Notes under the pieces: generated by a model
Told to the model about the DNA's origin: nothing
The model's input: the letters and a program-made list of their open reading frames with translations, nothing else
The model's database searches: none
Position numbers and translations under genes: made by a program
Part shown: positions 10,901 through 20,312 of the stretch, in pieces
Layout of the letters: every line of letters starts with the position of its first letter
Position numbering within the stretch: the stretch's first letter is position 1
Origin: an uncultured Bacilli bacterium
GTDB lineage: Bacteria > Bacillota_I > Bacilli_A > RFN20 > CAG-826
Direction: 5' to 3'
DNA: 64,000 nucleotides
Assembly: GCA_944327845.1 (NCBI GenBank)
Contig: CALVHN010000004.1
Location: forward strand, 61,647 to 125,646

Positions 10901-10968
10901 TATTTGTATTTTTAAGTAAAGATAAAACCAAAGAACCTAAAAAAGAAGAAGAAGTTTCATCAAATTAA
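7933..10968 (+). CDS. Second membrane-anchored GH3 beta-glucosidase (permuted)
   Basis: The 1011-residue paralogue of the GH3 at 1281 has the same layout. There is an N-terminal membrane helix (about 7-28), a GH3 C-terminal domain (from about 50, DEGSVLVKNENNTLPL), an Fn3-like domain (about 400-490), a catalytic domain with DVDGPAQFG, NYEYYSEDPILSG and the nucleophile Asp in GTILTDY (about 883), and a C-terminal helix (about 965-990) with a charged cytoplasmic tail. A distinct insertion near 305-340 (rich in Gly/Tyr) is not in the other copy. GAGG precedes the ATG. It is the last gene of the glucan operon and is followed by a strong terminator. The substrates of the two copies probably differ, since the residue after the nucleophile is Tyr here and Trp in the first copy. 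Confidence 0.9.
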   Translation: MTKKGKIINFAAIGVVAAIVVTLNVLCLSTFRDQIQTFLIGGGTANQETITQSKEEGEALAEDIVDEGSVLVKNENNTLPLSKQANNKVNVFGWGSSYWITGGSGSGRVVNTAGNLKAETDLLKALENENIEYNTDLTDFYVNYEANRPHYSTSEGTLNAYDYEYYRIIEPSMDEYGDNLLADAEEFSDTAIVVIGRAAGESSDAPKVQYKGNSTNSRVDDSTRHYLEISTEEEDLLEYVGSTFENVVVVINSTNTMELGFLDTIEGIDSCLIVGATGINAASGVVNVLYGDANPSGKLTDTYAYDMSTAASYINAGIEGENFYTNGNGLYPADGTTQGNLGHDGVRYPGVAYVDYQESIYVGYKWYETANTEGFWDDVDNEYGVGYEGVVQYPFGYGLSYTENFLWNITDISLPSGSNLTRDSEIEIEVTVTNDGTVAGADVVELYYTAPYYDGEIEKSSVNLIDFAKTPVLQPDQSVALTLSVSAYDMASYDCYDLNENDATTYELDQGEYQLSLRTDAHTIKEELEVNGLSAEEEPVLTYNLAQTEIFDTDPYTENKVTNHFTGENATDGCSIDGNSDTTNVEYLSRADFERTFPDELNSARALDDSQKEYNLYTSNHANDFINPDDEPVTFNSDETEHMLYDPAKNYEITELGLELGKNYDDPRWDEVLDQMSQDEMRNLVLHGYVGTRPVGSVGKPQFTDVDGPAQFGSFNLPRRGVGYPNATVLAQTWSKSLAYNYGIAMGEIARNLGYDGWYGPGMNLHRSPFGGRNYEYYSEDPILSGIMGANSVRGAKNRGVYSYLKHLAVYDQESYRDGLYTWLTEQAFRENFLKPFQMTVQEGGASGIMTSYNRVGGVWAGGSYALLTEVVKEEWGFKGTILTDYADHHSFMNMDHALRAGGDLWMDGFQSNGQFRFETQSNTFWQNMRRASKNILYTGVNAIYTAANPVGDNEESFIIGGRYVPNTSWMIAFYVLDPVIFIGLGAWGVFVFLSKDKTKEPKKEEEVSSN

Positions 10969-10997
10969 AATAGATAAATTTTCTTCCTAAAATAAGT

Positions 10998-11033
10998 CCT
11001 CTTACCTAGGTGTTCTAGGTAAGAGGTTTTTTT
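10998..11033 (+). terminator. Rho-independent terminator of the glucan operon
   Basis: A 12-bp perfect stem (CCTCTTACCTAG at 10998-11009 with 11015-11026), a 5-base loop and seven T. The remaining bases to 11307 are AT-rich with no gene; a degenerate copy of the GCAAG repeat lies near 11156-11170. Confidence 0.93.
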
Positions 11034-11295
11034 ATAATAAGAATGTAAATGTTAGTAAAATTCCACCTGAAATAATGATTTAAGATTTATAAAAAGGATT
11101 AATAAATTATAAATATATATTAGATTAGAAGCTTTATTTTTAAAAAATATGTTAATTTAGCAAGCTTTATTTCATTAATTCTAAGAAAAATTTATTTATT
11201 AACCTTAATTTAGTTTAAAAATTTTTAAAAATTAATTCTTAATATTTAAAATTTTAATATATTCTATTTTTCTTTAATTAAATTTATTTAATGTT

Positions 11296-11307
11296 TAAAA
11301 TAATTCT
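11296..11307 (+). promoter_or_regulatory. -10 box next to ATG (leaderless candidate)
   Basis: TAAAAT at 11296-11301 lies six bases before the ATG at 11308. No Shine-Dalgarno sequence is present, so transcription would begin at or next to the start codon. Confidence 0.4.
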
Positions 11308-12132
11308 ATGAAAAATATAAATGATTTTGATAAATTAATTTATTCTATTATTGGTACTGCTTTATTTTTTAGTTTACTTGTTTATGAAAGTTATGAAAAT
11401 AGCGGAAAAGGATATGATTCAATTGGTTTTATTTTACCAACAATTATTGTTATTCTTTCTTTTATTGCTTTATTTGGTTTTGAAATATATAAGGCTATAA
11501 AGAAAAATAATGAAAGGAAAAAAGAATTAAATAAATTAAATTTAGGAAGTTATGGACATAATAAAAATATAAAAATAAAAGAAATAGCTGGAAGTAAACA
11601 ACTTTTTATTATGCTATATCTTTTTATATTTTTAACTATTGTAATGGGGATTATAATTCCTTTAGCAATAAATTATATGAATATAGCTTTAGGAGTAATT
11701 TCTTGCATTTTGTTTTTTGCTTGGTTTATTTTATTTTTAATTTTAATTTTATATCTTCAACAATATTATTATCTTAAGAAAAATATCTTAGATAATTCTG
11801 GAGATAAAATATATCGAGTTAGAATTAAAAATGTTCAATTGTTTAGCTATAACTTCAAGAAAAAGAATCGTAAAAATGACCTTGCTCTTATGGTAGATTT
11901 TGTTAATAATGGTAAACCATTTTATTATTATGATGATTTTATTACTGGAGAAATAATTGATATCGATAATGAAATAAATGAAGAAGAGAATGAATTTAGA
12001 ATATTTACTTTATTTCCATTTAGAACTAAGAAAGTAAAAGAGCTATTATTTAAAGAAGGAAATGAAATTAGTTGTCGTTTAGTAAAATTAAACGATGGAA
12101 GATCTATTTTATTTATGATTTATGAAAAATAA
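11308..12132 (+). CDS. Membrane protein of unknown function, four helices
   Basis: I do not recognise this 274-residue protein. It has four likely membrane helices (about 13-30, 41-61, 97-124 and 126-153) in two pairs separated by a Lys-rich loop (about 62-95). A soluble C-terminal domain of about 115 residues, with many charged and aromatic residues, follows. That domain contains NDLALMVDFVNNGKPFYYYDDF, which looks like beta-strands; it could face the cytoplasm. It stands alone between two terminators, so the neighbours give no hint of function. The gene appears to lack a leader (see the -10 box upstream). Confidence 0.55.
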   Translation: MKNINDFDKLIYSIIGTALFFSLLVYESYENSGKGYDSIGFILPTIIVILSFIALFGFEIYKAIKKNNERKKELNKLNLGSYGHNKNIKIKEIAGSKQLFIMLYLFIFLTIVMGIIIPLAINYMNIALGVISCILFFAWFILFLILILYLQQYYYLKKNILDNSGDKIYRVRIKNVQLFSYNFKKKNRKNDLALMVDFVNNGKPFYYYDDFITGEIIDIDNEINEEENEFRIFTLFPFRTKKVKELLFKEGNEISCRLVKLNDGRSILFMIYEK

Positions 12133-12154
12133 TTAAAAATTAGCAAGGTTTTTT
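12131..12154 (+). repeat. 3'-UTR repeat element, copy 2
   Basis: The core ATTAGCAAGG (12139-12148) with TTTTTT after it starts at the stop codon of the membrane-protein gene. It is in the same orientation relative to the gene as copy 1. Confidence 0.6.
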
Positions 12155-12212
12155 ATAAAAAATACTAAATTTAAAAAGATAAATTTCAATATTAAAATTA
12201 ATAAAGAAAATA

Positions 12213-12245
12213 AAAAAGGCGAAGCTTATTAACTTCGCCCTTTTC
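12213..12245. terminator. Bidirectional terminator
   Basis: The stem GGCGAAG/CTTCGCC (12218-12224 with 12233-12239) has A-rich sequence on the left and T-rich sequence on the right, so a T-run follows it on either strand. It serves the convergent gene at 11308 and the minus-strand lipoprotein operon. Confidence 0.85.
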
Positions 12246-12263
12246 TTTACTTTAATTATTCTT

Positions 12264-15083
12264 TTATAAAGTAAAATCACCTAAAGAGGTTGTAGTGTAG
12301 CTACCTTTATTAATTGTAAATGTTGCTCGATATTGATTACCACTTGTTCCATAAGGTTGAATACTAATATTGGTAATATAATTGTTTTGAGAAACAACAT
12401 TACTTATTGTAATTGGATTATATAATTCAGGATTATATTGATAAGTATAATTAAATGTTAAATTATCTAAAACTGATCCATCATAATTTGTAATTACTGC
12501 TTTAGCATCAGTTTCATTAAAGGTGATATTAGCTGATTTTCTTGAACCATCATAGAAATCGATATTAACAGATCTTCCATTTAATGAAGTAACATCTACA
12601 TCTTTAGTAAAGGTGAAATAATTAAATAAGAATTCATTATCATCTGGATTACTTTCATCACCTTTACTAGGCCTAATTCTTAAATTAAGTTGAATATTTG
12701 CAAAATCTTTATCAAATAAGATATCCCCTTCATGTAACGCATCAAAGTAGAAGTTTTCATTTTGGAAGGTATGTCTATTTTCAAGATAAATTCGACCATC
12801 AGCAAGTTTATATTCAACTTGTTCAGTGATAGTTTCTCCTAAAGAATCTGTAGCAGTAAGGTTAAAGATTGCATCATTAATAAATTCAACTTCGAAGTTA
12901 TTAGTTCCTGTATGATAAGTGAAAGTTTCTCCAACAATATTTTCTTCAATTTCTTGAGGAGGTAATAAATCTAAAACATTTAAAGTATAAGTCCCAGTAT
13001 ATAATGTTTCATTTGATTCATATCCAACAATACCAAATCTAAAAGTATAAGAACCAACATTGTTAGCAGTTAAAATATAAGAACCTTCTGGATAATCATA
13101 ATCAACAGTATCTGAACCTTCTTTATAAACAATTTTAACTAAATTTAATCCGTTTTCTGGGCCGTTTATAATATCAATAAAATATGTATAAGTTAAATCA
13201 TCTGGTTCAGTATTTAACCAGAAGTAAGAAGTATGACCATTTAAGAAAATATCCGGGAATTGGTTAGTATTTATTAAATTTGCATTAGTTGTATCAATGA
13301 TAATACTTTCTAAAGTTGTTTTAGTCCAATTGATAACTATTTGATAAGTAAAGTTATTTTCATTTGATCCTTGCGAGCTAAAAGTAATGGTTTCTGTTGT
13401 TGCAATATAAGTTCCTTCTATGTTTTGAGGAGCATTAATTGAAACAATTCCATTTATTGGATGAGAAGTTAATGTCTTATCATTTGTTACTGTTTGATCT
13501 TCAAAGTTTCTTGTACCAACTATTGGATCAAATTGGAATGATCCGGTTGTAGGTGCAAAATCAGAAACTTGTAAAGGGATAGATTTTGAATAAGGGACAG
13601 TATAAACTGTTCTTCCCTCATCATCTATTGAAACTTCATTCGGTAAAGCTCCACCATATTTAGTTGTATTAGTGAAGTCATAACCATCTCCAGAAGTTCC
13701 ACTAATACATCTCATAGTAAATGAATTAATATAATATTTATTTAAATCCATTGTTCCTTCATCAGGAGTTTTTGTACCATAAGTAAAATCTGAACCAACT
13801 TCTTGATAGATTATTGTTTCGTTTTCTGAATATGTATACTCATAACTTGTTAATTGATAGTTTGAATTGTATTCAATATTAAGAGTAAGTGTACAATTTT
13901 CTTCTTGATTAGTATAATCAGCAAAATTTGAAGTTAAATTCATTGAACTATCGTTAAAAGTAAAGATAGTATTTGCTCTAACATCAAAATTACCAAACGC
14001 AACATTACCTTGATATACATCAGATGTAATCATTGATAGCAATTTAGCATTTGCTAAACCATAATGAGCAGTATAATCATAGTAAAAATGAGGTCTAGAA
14101 GCTTTTGTTTTAATTGATTCTAAATCAGTATAAGTTGAAGAATCATATAAAGTTTCAAGGTTTCCTGTAGTTTCATCATAACTAAAATAATAAAATTTAT
14201 TAATATTTTGATCTAATCCAGCATAAGTTGAAGTAGTAACACCATTAGAAATATTTTGGTGATATGTACTATTTTCATAAACTTGGAATGTATCAGTTGA
14301 AGTTAAAGAATTAGATCTAGTAGTAGTAATAGTTGCTGATAAAAGATTTGCTTCAGCATCATCAATATTAGTAATTGTTTCTTGAGCTTCAGCAAATTTT
14401 TCTTCGTTTAAATCATAAGAAGTTACGGTAATTGAAGTTCTTAAAGAATTAGTAGCTGAAGCTTCATAATATGCAGTAAGAGTTAAAAGGAATTTTTCAA
14501 ATGTTTTAGTAGTAGTGATATCTGCATAAGTCATATCGTCACTATATTCAATTTGAGCAACACTTCCCAATCCTTCTTCATCAGGGAAAGCAAAAGCAAT
14601 TGAAGAAGGTTTACTTGCATCATTTGGAGATAATGAATAACTAACTCTAAAAGTTTGACCAGCTGGAATATTATATGTTCCATCTTCACTTTGATAGATA
14701 TTTTCATTTTGATTAGTATCTAAAACGATACTAATTCCTGTTGCATTATTTCCTCTAACTTCAATTTCCCAAGTTCCTTTAATATTTGAATCACTTAATA
14801 AAGAAGCAGTTATTGTTACTTTTCCTGCAGAAACTCCAGTTACAACACCATTTAAATCAACAGTAGCAACACTTGAATCGCTACTTAACCAACTTAAAGG
14901 TTCAGTGGTATTAGTTGTTAAAGGAATTGTTGCACCAACTCTAACTGTTCTTGGACCAGAGATAGTAATACTTGTTGGAGTAGATGGTGTTTCAGTTTCA
15001 TTGTTATCACAAGCAACTACAGCAAAACCAAACGAAGTGATACATGCTATACTTAAAGCAAATAATAATCCTCTTTTTTTCAT
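12264..15083 (-). CDS. Large lipoprotein with BIG2 Ig-like domain
   Basis: A 939-residue lipoprotein (lipobox VVAC, Cys about 25) with a good AGGAGG site 16 bases after the upstream stop. A BIG_2 domain follows the signal (about 38-110: SSDSSVATVDLNGVVTGVSAGKVTITA). The rest is beta-rich without a catalytic motif I know. The region near 235-300 (TFQVYENSTYHQN...) recalls the repeated module in the two upstream lipoproteins, more weakly. It is the last gene of a minus-strand operon that also encodes two metalloproteases, so it might bind the same substrate or anchor the system at the surface. Function is otherwise unknown. Confidence 0.6.
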   Translation of the reverse strand: MKKRGLLFALSIACITSFGFAVVACDNNETETPSTPTSITISGPRTVRVGATIPLTTNTTEPLSWLSSDSSVATVDLNGVVTGVSAGKVTITASLLSDSNIKGTWEIEVRGNNATGISIVLDTNQNENIYQSEDGTYNIPAGQTFRVSYSLSPNDASKPSSIAFAFPDEEGLGSVAQIEYSDDMTYADITTTKTFEKFLLTLTAYYEASATNSLRTSITVTSYDLNEEKFAEAQETITNIDDAEANLLSATITTTRSNSLTSTDTFQVYENSTYHQNISNGVTTSTYAGLDQNINKFYYFSYDETTGNLETLYDSSTYTDLESIKTKASRPHFYYDYTAHYGLANAKLLSMITSDVYQGNVAFGNFDVRANTIFTFNDSSMNLTSNFADYTNQEENCTLTLNIEYNSNYQLTSYEYTYSENETIIYQEVGSDFTYGTKTPDEGTMDLNKYYINSFTMRCISGTSGDGYDFTNTTKYGGALPNEVSIDDEGRTVYTVPYSKSIPLQVSDFAPTTGSFQFDPIVGTRNFEDQTVTNDKTLTSHPINGIVSINAPQNIEGTYIATTETITFSSQGSNENNFTYQIVINWTKTTLESIIIDTTNANLINTNQFPDIFLNGHTSYFWLNTEPDDLTYTYFIDIINGPENGLNLVKIVYKEGSDTVDYDYPEGSYILTANNVGSYTFRFGIVGYESNETLYTGTYTLNVLDLLPPQEIEENIVGETFTYHTGTNNFEVEFINDAIFNLTATDSLGETITEQVEYKLADGRIYLENRHTFQNENFYFDALHEGDILFDKDFANIQLNLRIRPSKGDESNPDDNEFLFNYFTFTKDVDVTSLNGRSVNIDFYDGSRKSANITFNETDAKAVITNYDGSVLDNLTFNYTYQYNPELYNPITISNVVSQNNYITNISIQPYGTSGNQYRATFTINKGSYTTTSLGDFTL

Positions 15084-15099
15084 AAAAATCCTCCTAAAA

Positions 15100-17118
15100 T
15101 TAAATATTTTGTGAAATATAGTTTTCTAAATACTCAAAAGATGTGTTTCCAATATCATAGAAAGTTGATCTAATTGCACTTTCTTGTAAGCTTGATGTTA
15201 TAAATGAAACAACTAAACTTACTCTAGTATCATAAGGATCTTCTCCATCTGAAACAATAAATCCAGATCCTAAAGCTCTTAAACTTGAATCGCTTGGATA
15301 GAAATAATTTAACATATTTGTTCCAAATGAATCAGAAGTATTTCTCCAATAATTTACTGTATCAAGAGCAGTTGCGATTTGATAATTATCATAGTTATAA
15401 ATATCATCTGTTTTATGAGAGACATAGAATAAATCATTGCTTGCACCTTGATAAGTTCCACATCCTGGAAGAGTCATTGGATTAGTACCAGTTGCATGGT
15501 CAATTGAACGATCAATATTGATTTCTGAAGGATCGGTTGAATTTTCAGGATATGTTAAATTAAATTCATAGATATGGTTATCGATTTTAATATAACCATA
15601 ATTTTGATTTTTATAATATTGGCTATAAGGTTCAACATAATAATAATCAGGAGTATAATAAACTTTAGCGTGACCATAACCAGTCATTGTATCCATTGAA
15701 TAATTACCTGCTTTAAATTTCTCTAAAACAGTTTCTAATACTTCTTTATTTTGAGTAGTTGGATCTTCACCAATATTTAAATAACGATCAACTGCTTTAA
15801 AACTAATTTCATTTACATTACTGAAAGAAGCTTTAAATATTCCTTTATCATAATTTGTTGTACGATCGATTATATGGAAATTTAAATCGAATTCATGTTT
15901 TTCTAAATCGGTTATTTCTAATTCTAAACGATCGCAATATCTTGTTTCAGTATCAGTTTCAAAGAAACAAATATATGAAAGAACATATATTAAATAAGAA
16001 TCAGTAAGAATATAAGTATTTTCTTTTGTATCATCTTTATATCCAATAAAGGAAGAGAAATTTAAAGAACTCATAGGATAAGCAAAATAATTTCCATATA
16101 AACTTTGAATTGCATTCATTTCTTCATCCATTGGAGTAGAAGTAATTTCAAGTTTATCATAATTTATTGAATCTAACGAAAATTGAGCAACGCCATATCC
16201 TGTTTGCATTTGTCCATAAGTTGAACCTGCATTTGCTCCACTAATATTGTCATAAACAATTGCATTTTCTGTAAAATATTGGTCAAAAATAACATCAGAA
16301 TATCCACTTTGTGCACTGTCTCGATAATTAGTTGCATCAAGATGTGTTTTAAAATTATTATTAGCTAAATAAGGAGCAATAGTAGTATAAAAAGTACGAT
16401 CTAAAGGATCTTTTGCACCTTTTCCTGAATCTAAATAAGATTTAATTTTAGCATTATTTGTTGAATTAATACCATAAATTGTAACTGAAACGGCATCGTA
16501 AATATTTTCACCATAAACTGTAAGTAAACTTTCAACTTGAATAGTATTATTAACTATTTCAAATGTTAAGGATTCTGGTTGAACTAAAGGATCGGGGTTA
16601 TAAGTTTTTCTTAATAAAACTTCATTTATTAATCGATCATTATTTTTATTACCTTCAACATTAAATTCGTAATGATAAAGTCCATCATTACTTGGCGTAG
16701 TTGGTAATTTTGTATAATCAAAATCTTCAAATCCATTTCTTAGATCATAAACTGATTCATATCTCACCCCAGTTTCTTGATTAATTAAAGGAGAAGAAGA
16801 TACGATTTGATCATCAACAATGTTATAAGAAAATATAAGATCACCTTTTTGAGCATAGCCATTAAAACCTAAATCTCCATCTGATTCTAAAGAATAAGGA
16901 GTGTAAAAAGTATCTTGATGTCTTTCTACTCCATTATTTGCATAATAATCATCATAAGATAATGAGAAATTATTATTAGTTAATTCTTTAAATAATGTTT
17001 GAAGTTCTCCAACTGGATCAGGCATAGTATTTTCTGTTTCTTTAGTTGCATTATCACATCCAATTAAAGTTAAAGTAATTGTTGTTAAACTTAATAAAGT
17101 AAGAAGTTTTCTTTTCAT
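15100..17118 (-). CDS. Lipoprotein with duplicated unknown module (paralogue of the next gene upstream)
   Basis: A 672-residue lipoprotein (lipobox LIGC). I find no known domain. It has two copies of one module. Each opens with a helix and an NFSL/NYSM turn (LFKELTNNNFSL about 43-54, VLEKFKAGNYSM about 465-476), followed by a Tyr-rich strand (FYTPYSLES, YYTPDYYYVEP) and later a Gly-Tyr strand. Between them lies a segment with YILTDSYLIYVL and LELEITDLEKHEFDLNF. The 556-residue neighbour has the same parts in the same order. The pattern of long curved strands recalls LolA/LppX-like folds, but that is a guess. It belongs to the protease operon (GGAG site, 14 bases after the upstream stop). Confidence 0.6.
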   Translation of the reverse strand: MKRKLLTLLSLTTITLTLIGCDNATKETENTMPDPVGELQTLFKELTNNNFSLSYDDYYANNGVERHQDTFYTPYSLESDGDLGFNGYAQKGDLIFSYNIVDDQIVSSSPLINQETGVRYESVYDLRNGFEDFDYTKLPTTPSNDGLYHYEFNVEGNKNNDRLINEVLLRKTYNPDPLVQPESLTFEIVNNTIQVESLLTVYGENIYDAVSVTIYGINSTNNAKIKSYLDSGKGAKDPLDRTFYTTIAPYLANNNFKTHLDATNYRDSAQSGYSDVIFDQYFTENAIVYDNISGANAGSTYGQMQTGYGVAQFSLDSINYDKLEITSTPMDEEMNAIQSLYGNYFAYPMSSLNFSSFIGYKDDTKENTYILTDSYLIYVLSYICFFETDTETRYCDRLELEITDLEKHEFDLNFHIIDRTTNYDKGIFKASFSNVNEISFKAVDRYLNIGEDPTTQNKEVLETVLEKFKAGNYSMDTMTGYGHAKVYYTPDYYYVEPYSQYYKNQNYGYIKIDNHIYEFNLTYPENSTDPSEINIDRSIDHATGTNPMTLPGCGTYQGASNDLFYVSHKTDDIYNYDNYQIATALDTVNYWRNTSDSFGTNMLNYFYPSDSSLRALGSGFIVSDGEDPYDTRVSLVVSFITSSLQESAIRSTFYDIGNTSFEYLENYISQNI

Positions 17119-17132
17119 ATAATTTCTCCTTT

Positions 17133-18803
17133 TTAAATATAATCTGCAAGGAAATCACTTGTATTTTGGTGATTTGTTACTCCAAAATTATCAAAATTAT
17201 AAGCAACATTATGAATTCCCGTAACACCTTTTAAAGTACCAAAAACATCCAAAGATAAAGTAATTGAGTTAACTATAGAGTTATCATAAGTAAAATCAAG
17301 ATTAGCTTGTAAAATATCATCCATCCAAGTAGTTGTAGGTTGGAATCCCCAACCAAAAATTCCATTAGCTAAGGCACTAATTATATCTGAATTTGTTGAA
17401 TGGTAACTTGTTGTTTCAGCTAAGCTCATATCATCTTTTTCAAAAAGCATGCTTCCAAATATTGGTAAAATTGTAGCAGATGGATAGAAAGTTGCGCCGG
17501 TATTATAAACATAAAAATCTCCGATGCTATCGTACCAATCTTGAATAAAGGTGAAAGAATATGAACCTCCAGTTGTTTCTAAATATTCATAAACATCATA
17601 TCCACCATTTTCATTATCTGGAACGATATAAAGAACATTAGTTTCTCCAGTTGCTGGTAATTTCTCAACACACATATAATCAGTTGTTTCGCTTTCAAGA
17701 GGTCCGATAATATTTACAAAATGATAGTTTCCATCTGGATCAATTTGAAATTCATAAGCAGCATCATAATCTAAAGTTGAAACTCTTGAATTTTCATAAG
17801 TTCCATCTTGATTTATTGTTTCAATTTGAACTGGTTTATTTCTTTTAACAAAAGCAAAACCAAAATCATTGTAACCAGATGCATTATTTTCACTAGAATA
17901 ATCATATAAAAAGTAATCGTTAGTACAATAAATTGTTGTATTTTGATTTTCTACTTGATTATTTGAATAAGTAATTGTTAATCCATGAATTGTAAAGTTA
18001 TTTGAATTGAATTGATTTAATGCTGATTGAACATTACTATAACTTGCAACACCTTTTAAAGTTCCATTTTTAGCTTCTTCACTAACAAAATCAATTTTAG
18101 TTTCATTAAGTGCATTAAATGTTCCAGTGATTGAACCATAACCCCCTAAATCTAATGTTGTATTAAAAATAAGATCATCTAAGCTAACAATTTCAATGGT
18201 AAATGTTTGAATATAACTCGCAATTGATGAACCATAAGTCGACATATATTGAAAAACAGACATAACATTGGAGTCGGTAATAATATATGTATTAATTCCG
18301 GTTTGAACGTATTCTAAGTTATTTAAAACATTCTTTAAAATGTTGATATTTGCAATAGTTGCAGCAGAATATAAACCTTCAACTGGTCTAAGTTCGTTAT
18401 ACCCAGAATATTCATAAATTGATGGATAAGCATTATTTTCATCTTCGGAAAGATAATATTTAAACATATAATTTGTTGAAATTTCTTCGGCATAACCGAA
18501 AGAATTTTGAGAATCTTCATATTCTACATACCAGGCTTTTGGAGCAAAGTATTGAGTGAAGTTTTCTTGAGTTGAACCAACATTTACCTCAACTTCATAA
18601 GAATATTTTGTTAAATCTTTAACGGAGTTTAATAATTCAGGTAAATGATCTTCATAGGTAACTTGAAAGTCATCTTCACTGGCATTACCTTCTAAGCCTC
18701 CTCCATAAGAAGGAGATTCTGGATCTAAAGTAACAGTAGTTGTATTACATCCTGTAAGTAAAAGTAATAAAGAAGAGACAAGTAAATATTTTAATTTTTT
18801 CAT
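17133..18803 (-). CDS. Lipoprotein with duplicated unknown module
   Basis: A 556-residue lipoprotein (lipobox LTGC) related to the 672-residue protein encoded next. Two module copies start with LLNSVKDLTKYSY (about 55) and ALNQFNSNNFTI (about 267). Each continues to a Tyr-rich strand (YFAPKAWYVEYED and IYCTNDYFLYDY). The linker has TYIITDSNVMSVFQY, then TIEIVSLDDLIFNTTLDL, in register with the paralogue. A Gly-rich linker (YGGGLEGNASEDD) follows the lipid anchor. The start, after GGAGG, lies three bases beyond the upstream protease stop, which suggests tight co-expression with the proteases. Function unknown. Confidence 0.6.
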   Translation of the reverse strand: MKKLKYLLVSSLLLLLTGCNTTTVTLDPESPSYGGGLEGNASEDDFQVTYEDHLPELLNSVKDLTKYSYEVEVNVGSTQENFTQYFAPKAWYVEYEDSQNSFGYAEEISTNYMFKYYLSEDENNAYPSIYEYSGYNELRPVEGLYSAATIANINILKNVLNNLEYVQTGINTYIITDSNVMSVFQYMSTYGSSIASYIQTFTIEIVSLDDLIFNTTLDLGGYGSITGTFNALNETKIDFVSEEAKNGTLKGVASYSNVQSALNQFNSNNFTIHGLTITYSNNQVENQNTTIYCTNDYFLYDYSSENNASGYNDFGFAFVKRNKPVQIETINQDGTYENSRVSTLDYDAAYEFQIDPDGNYHFVNIIGPLESETTDYMCVEKLPATGETNVLYIVPDNENGGYDVYEYLETTGGSYSFTFIQDWYDSIGDFYVYNTGATFYPSATILPIFGSMLFEKDDMSLAETTSYHSTNSDIISALANGIFGWGFQPTTTWMDDILQANLDFTYDNSIVNSITLSLDVFGTLKGVTGIHNVAYNFDNFGVTNHQNTSDFLADYI

Positions 18804-18806
18804 AAA

Positions 18807-20312
18807 TTAATTTACCTCCACGACATAGGAAAATTCTTTTCCGTTATTGAGTTTTTCATCTAAAAACCATGCAGAATGCGTTTTAATTGAAAAATTATCT
18901 CCTGGTTTAAATAAAGTTTTATCTTTAAAAATTCCACCATAAGATAAAGTATCTCTTCCATCAGATTCAATTAATCTTATTTCATCATAAAGATTATTTA
19001 AAATATCAAAATTAAAATAAATATTGTAATTATCTTGATCTCGACTGTTAGTAATTGGTGTAGCTAAACCATTATCTTCATTTAATTCTTGGTTAGTATA
19101 AGGAACAATAGTTTGAGAAACACTATCCATTAAATAAACTCTTTTATCAATGTGATAGATTTTAACTCCATCTTCAGTTGGTGCTTTAACAAAATCATAA
19201 AGAGTAGTGGAATCTAAGTTATTTAATCCTTCATTGGTATAATATTCAATTAAAATATATTCATCAAAAGGATTAAATTTATTTGATACTTCTTTATCAT
19301 CAGGTAGTAAAACAATTAATGAATTTTCATTTACCACTGATTTTAAATCAATTTCAGCATTACCATAAACTAAATAAGGTTTAGTCCAACCAAGTATCAT
19401 CTTAGTATAAGAATTATGGTCGATAATATTTGCATCCATCATATCAACTTTACCAAGAGGAGAATAACTAGAACCATTAGCATCAGTAGAATAATAATCA
19501 TTTAATCCTAAGAAATGTCCAGTTTCATGAATATAAGTATGCGAATCTAACTTATTTTCATATTTTCCATACATAAAGTCATATGATGCCCAACCATATA
19601 AATTAATAATTGGAGCATTAATATCGCCATCTCGATTATCTTGATTCATCCATCCTGTATAAGCCCAGTAATTATTATCATCAAGAATTAAACCACCATT
19701 TGTATAATTTGGTGAAGAATAAACTAACCAAACACCATCAATAAATCCATCTTTATCTGAATCATATCCAGTTAAAGTGGAAGTATTTCTTAAATTATCG
19801 ATAGCTTTTTGGGCAATTTCTTGAGTAACACTAGAAGTTATTTGACCTGCTTTGGTATAGCCTAATTCTTTTTCTACATCAAACCATTCTGTGACATTGC
19901 CACTAATATTTAATTTATTAAAACTTGATTTTTGATAAAAAGTTTTAACTGATTCAAAACCAAGTTGTGTTTCGTCTTCTCCAAAAAATGCTGTATATAT
20001 ATCTTGTCTAACTTTGTCGTTATCATTAACTCCATCATTATTTAAATCAATATTGTTAAATTCTGGAATTAAAACAGGAACTACTAAAAGATTGACATTA
20101 CCAATTGATGGCATGACTTGTAAGTTATAGTATTGTTTTTCTTCAAAAGAATGTAAAGTTTCGGTCACTTCAACATTTTCAGGAGTATAAATAGTTGAAT
20201 TAGCTATATTATTATTTGAGATTTTTACTTTAATTTGCTGAGCATTTGGTGCACAAGAAAATAAAGCAAATAGTGGTAAAGAAACTAATATTCCTAATTT
20301 ATTTTTATTCAT
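18807..20312 (-). CDS. M6-like zinc metalloprotease lipoprotein (copy 2)
   Basis: A 501-residue secreted peptidase with lipobox LFSC. The zinc site HETGHFLGLNDYY (about residues 257-270) gives the HExxH ligands and the extended G-x-x-D/H region of M6/immune-inhibitor-A-like enzymes. A likely Met-turn, VDMMDAN, follows about 30 residues later. Two Asp-rich calcium-type loops (DLNNDGVNDND, and DSDKDGFIDGVWLVY) match the M6 domain pattern. The ATG overlaps the end of the upstream paralogue by eight bases, so the two are translationally coupled. Host or microbial surface proteins are possible substrates; the sequence does not say which. Confidence 0.82.
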   Translation of the reverse strand: MNKNKLGILVSLPLFALFSCAPNAQQIKVKISNNNIANSTIYTPENVEVTETLHSFEEKQYYNLQVMPSIGNVNLLVVPVLIPEFNNIDLNNDGVNDNDKVRQDIYTAFFGEDETQLGFESVKTFYQKSSFNKLNISGNVTEWFDVEKELGYTKAGQITSSVTQEIAQKAIDNLRNTSTLTGYDSDKDGFIDGVWLVYSSPNYTNGGLILDDNNYWAYTGWMNQDNRDGDINAPIINLYGWASYDFMYGKYENKLDSHTYIHETGHFLGLNDYYSTDANGSSYSPLGKVDMMDANIIDHNSYTKMILGWTKPYLVYGNAEIDLKSVVNENSLIVLLPDDKEVSNKFNPFDEYILIEYYTNEGLNNLDSTTLYDFVKAPTEDGVKIYHIDKRVYLMDSVSQTIVPYTNQELNEDNGLATPITNSRDQDNYNIYFNFDILNNLYDEIRLIESDGRDTLSYGGIFKDKTLFKPGDNFSIKTHSAWFLDEKLNNGKEFSYVVEVN

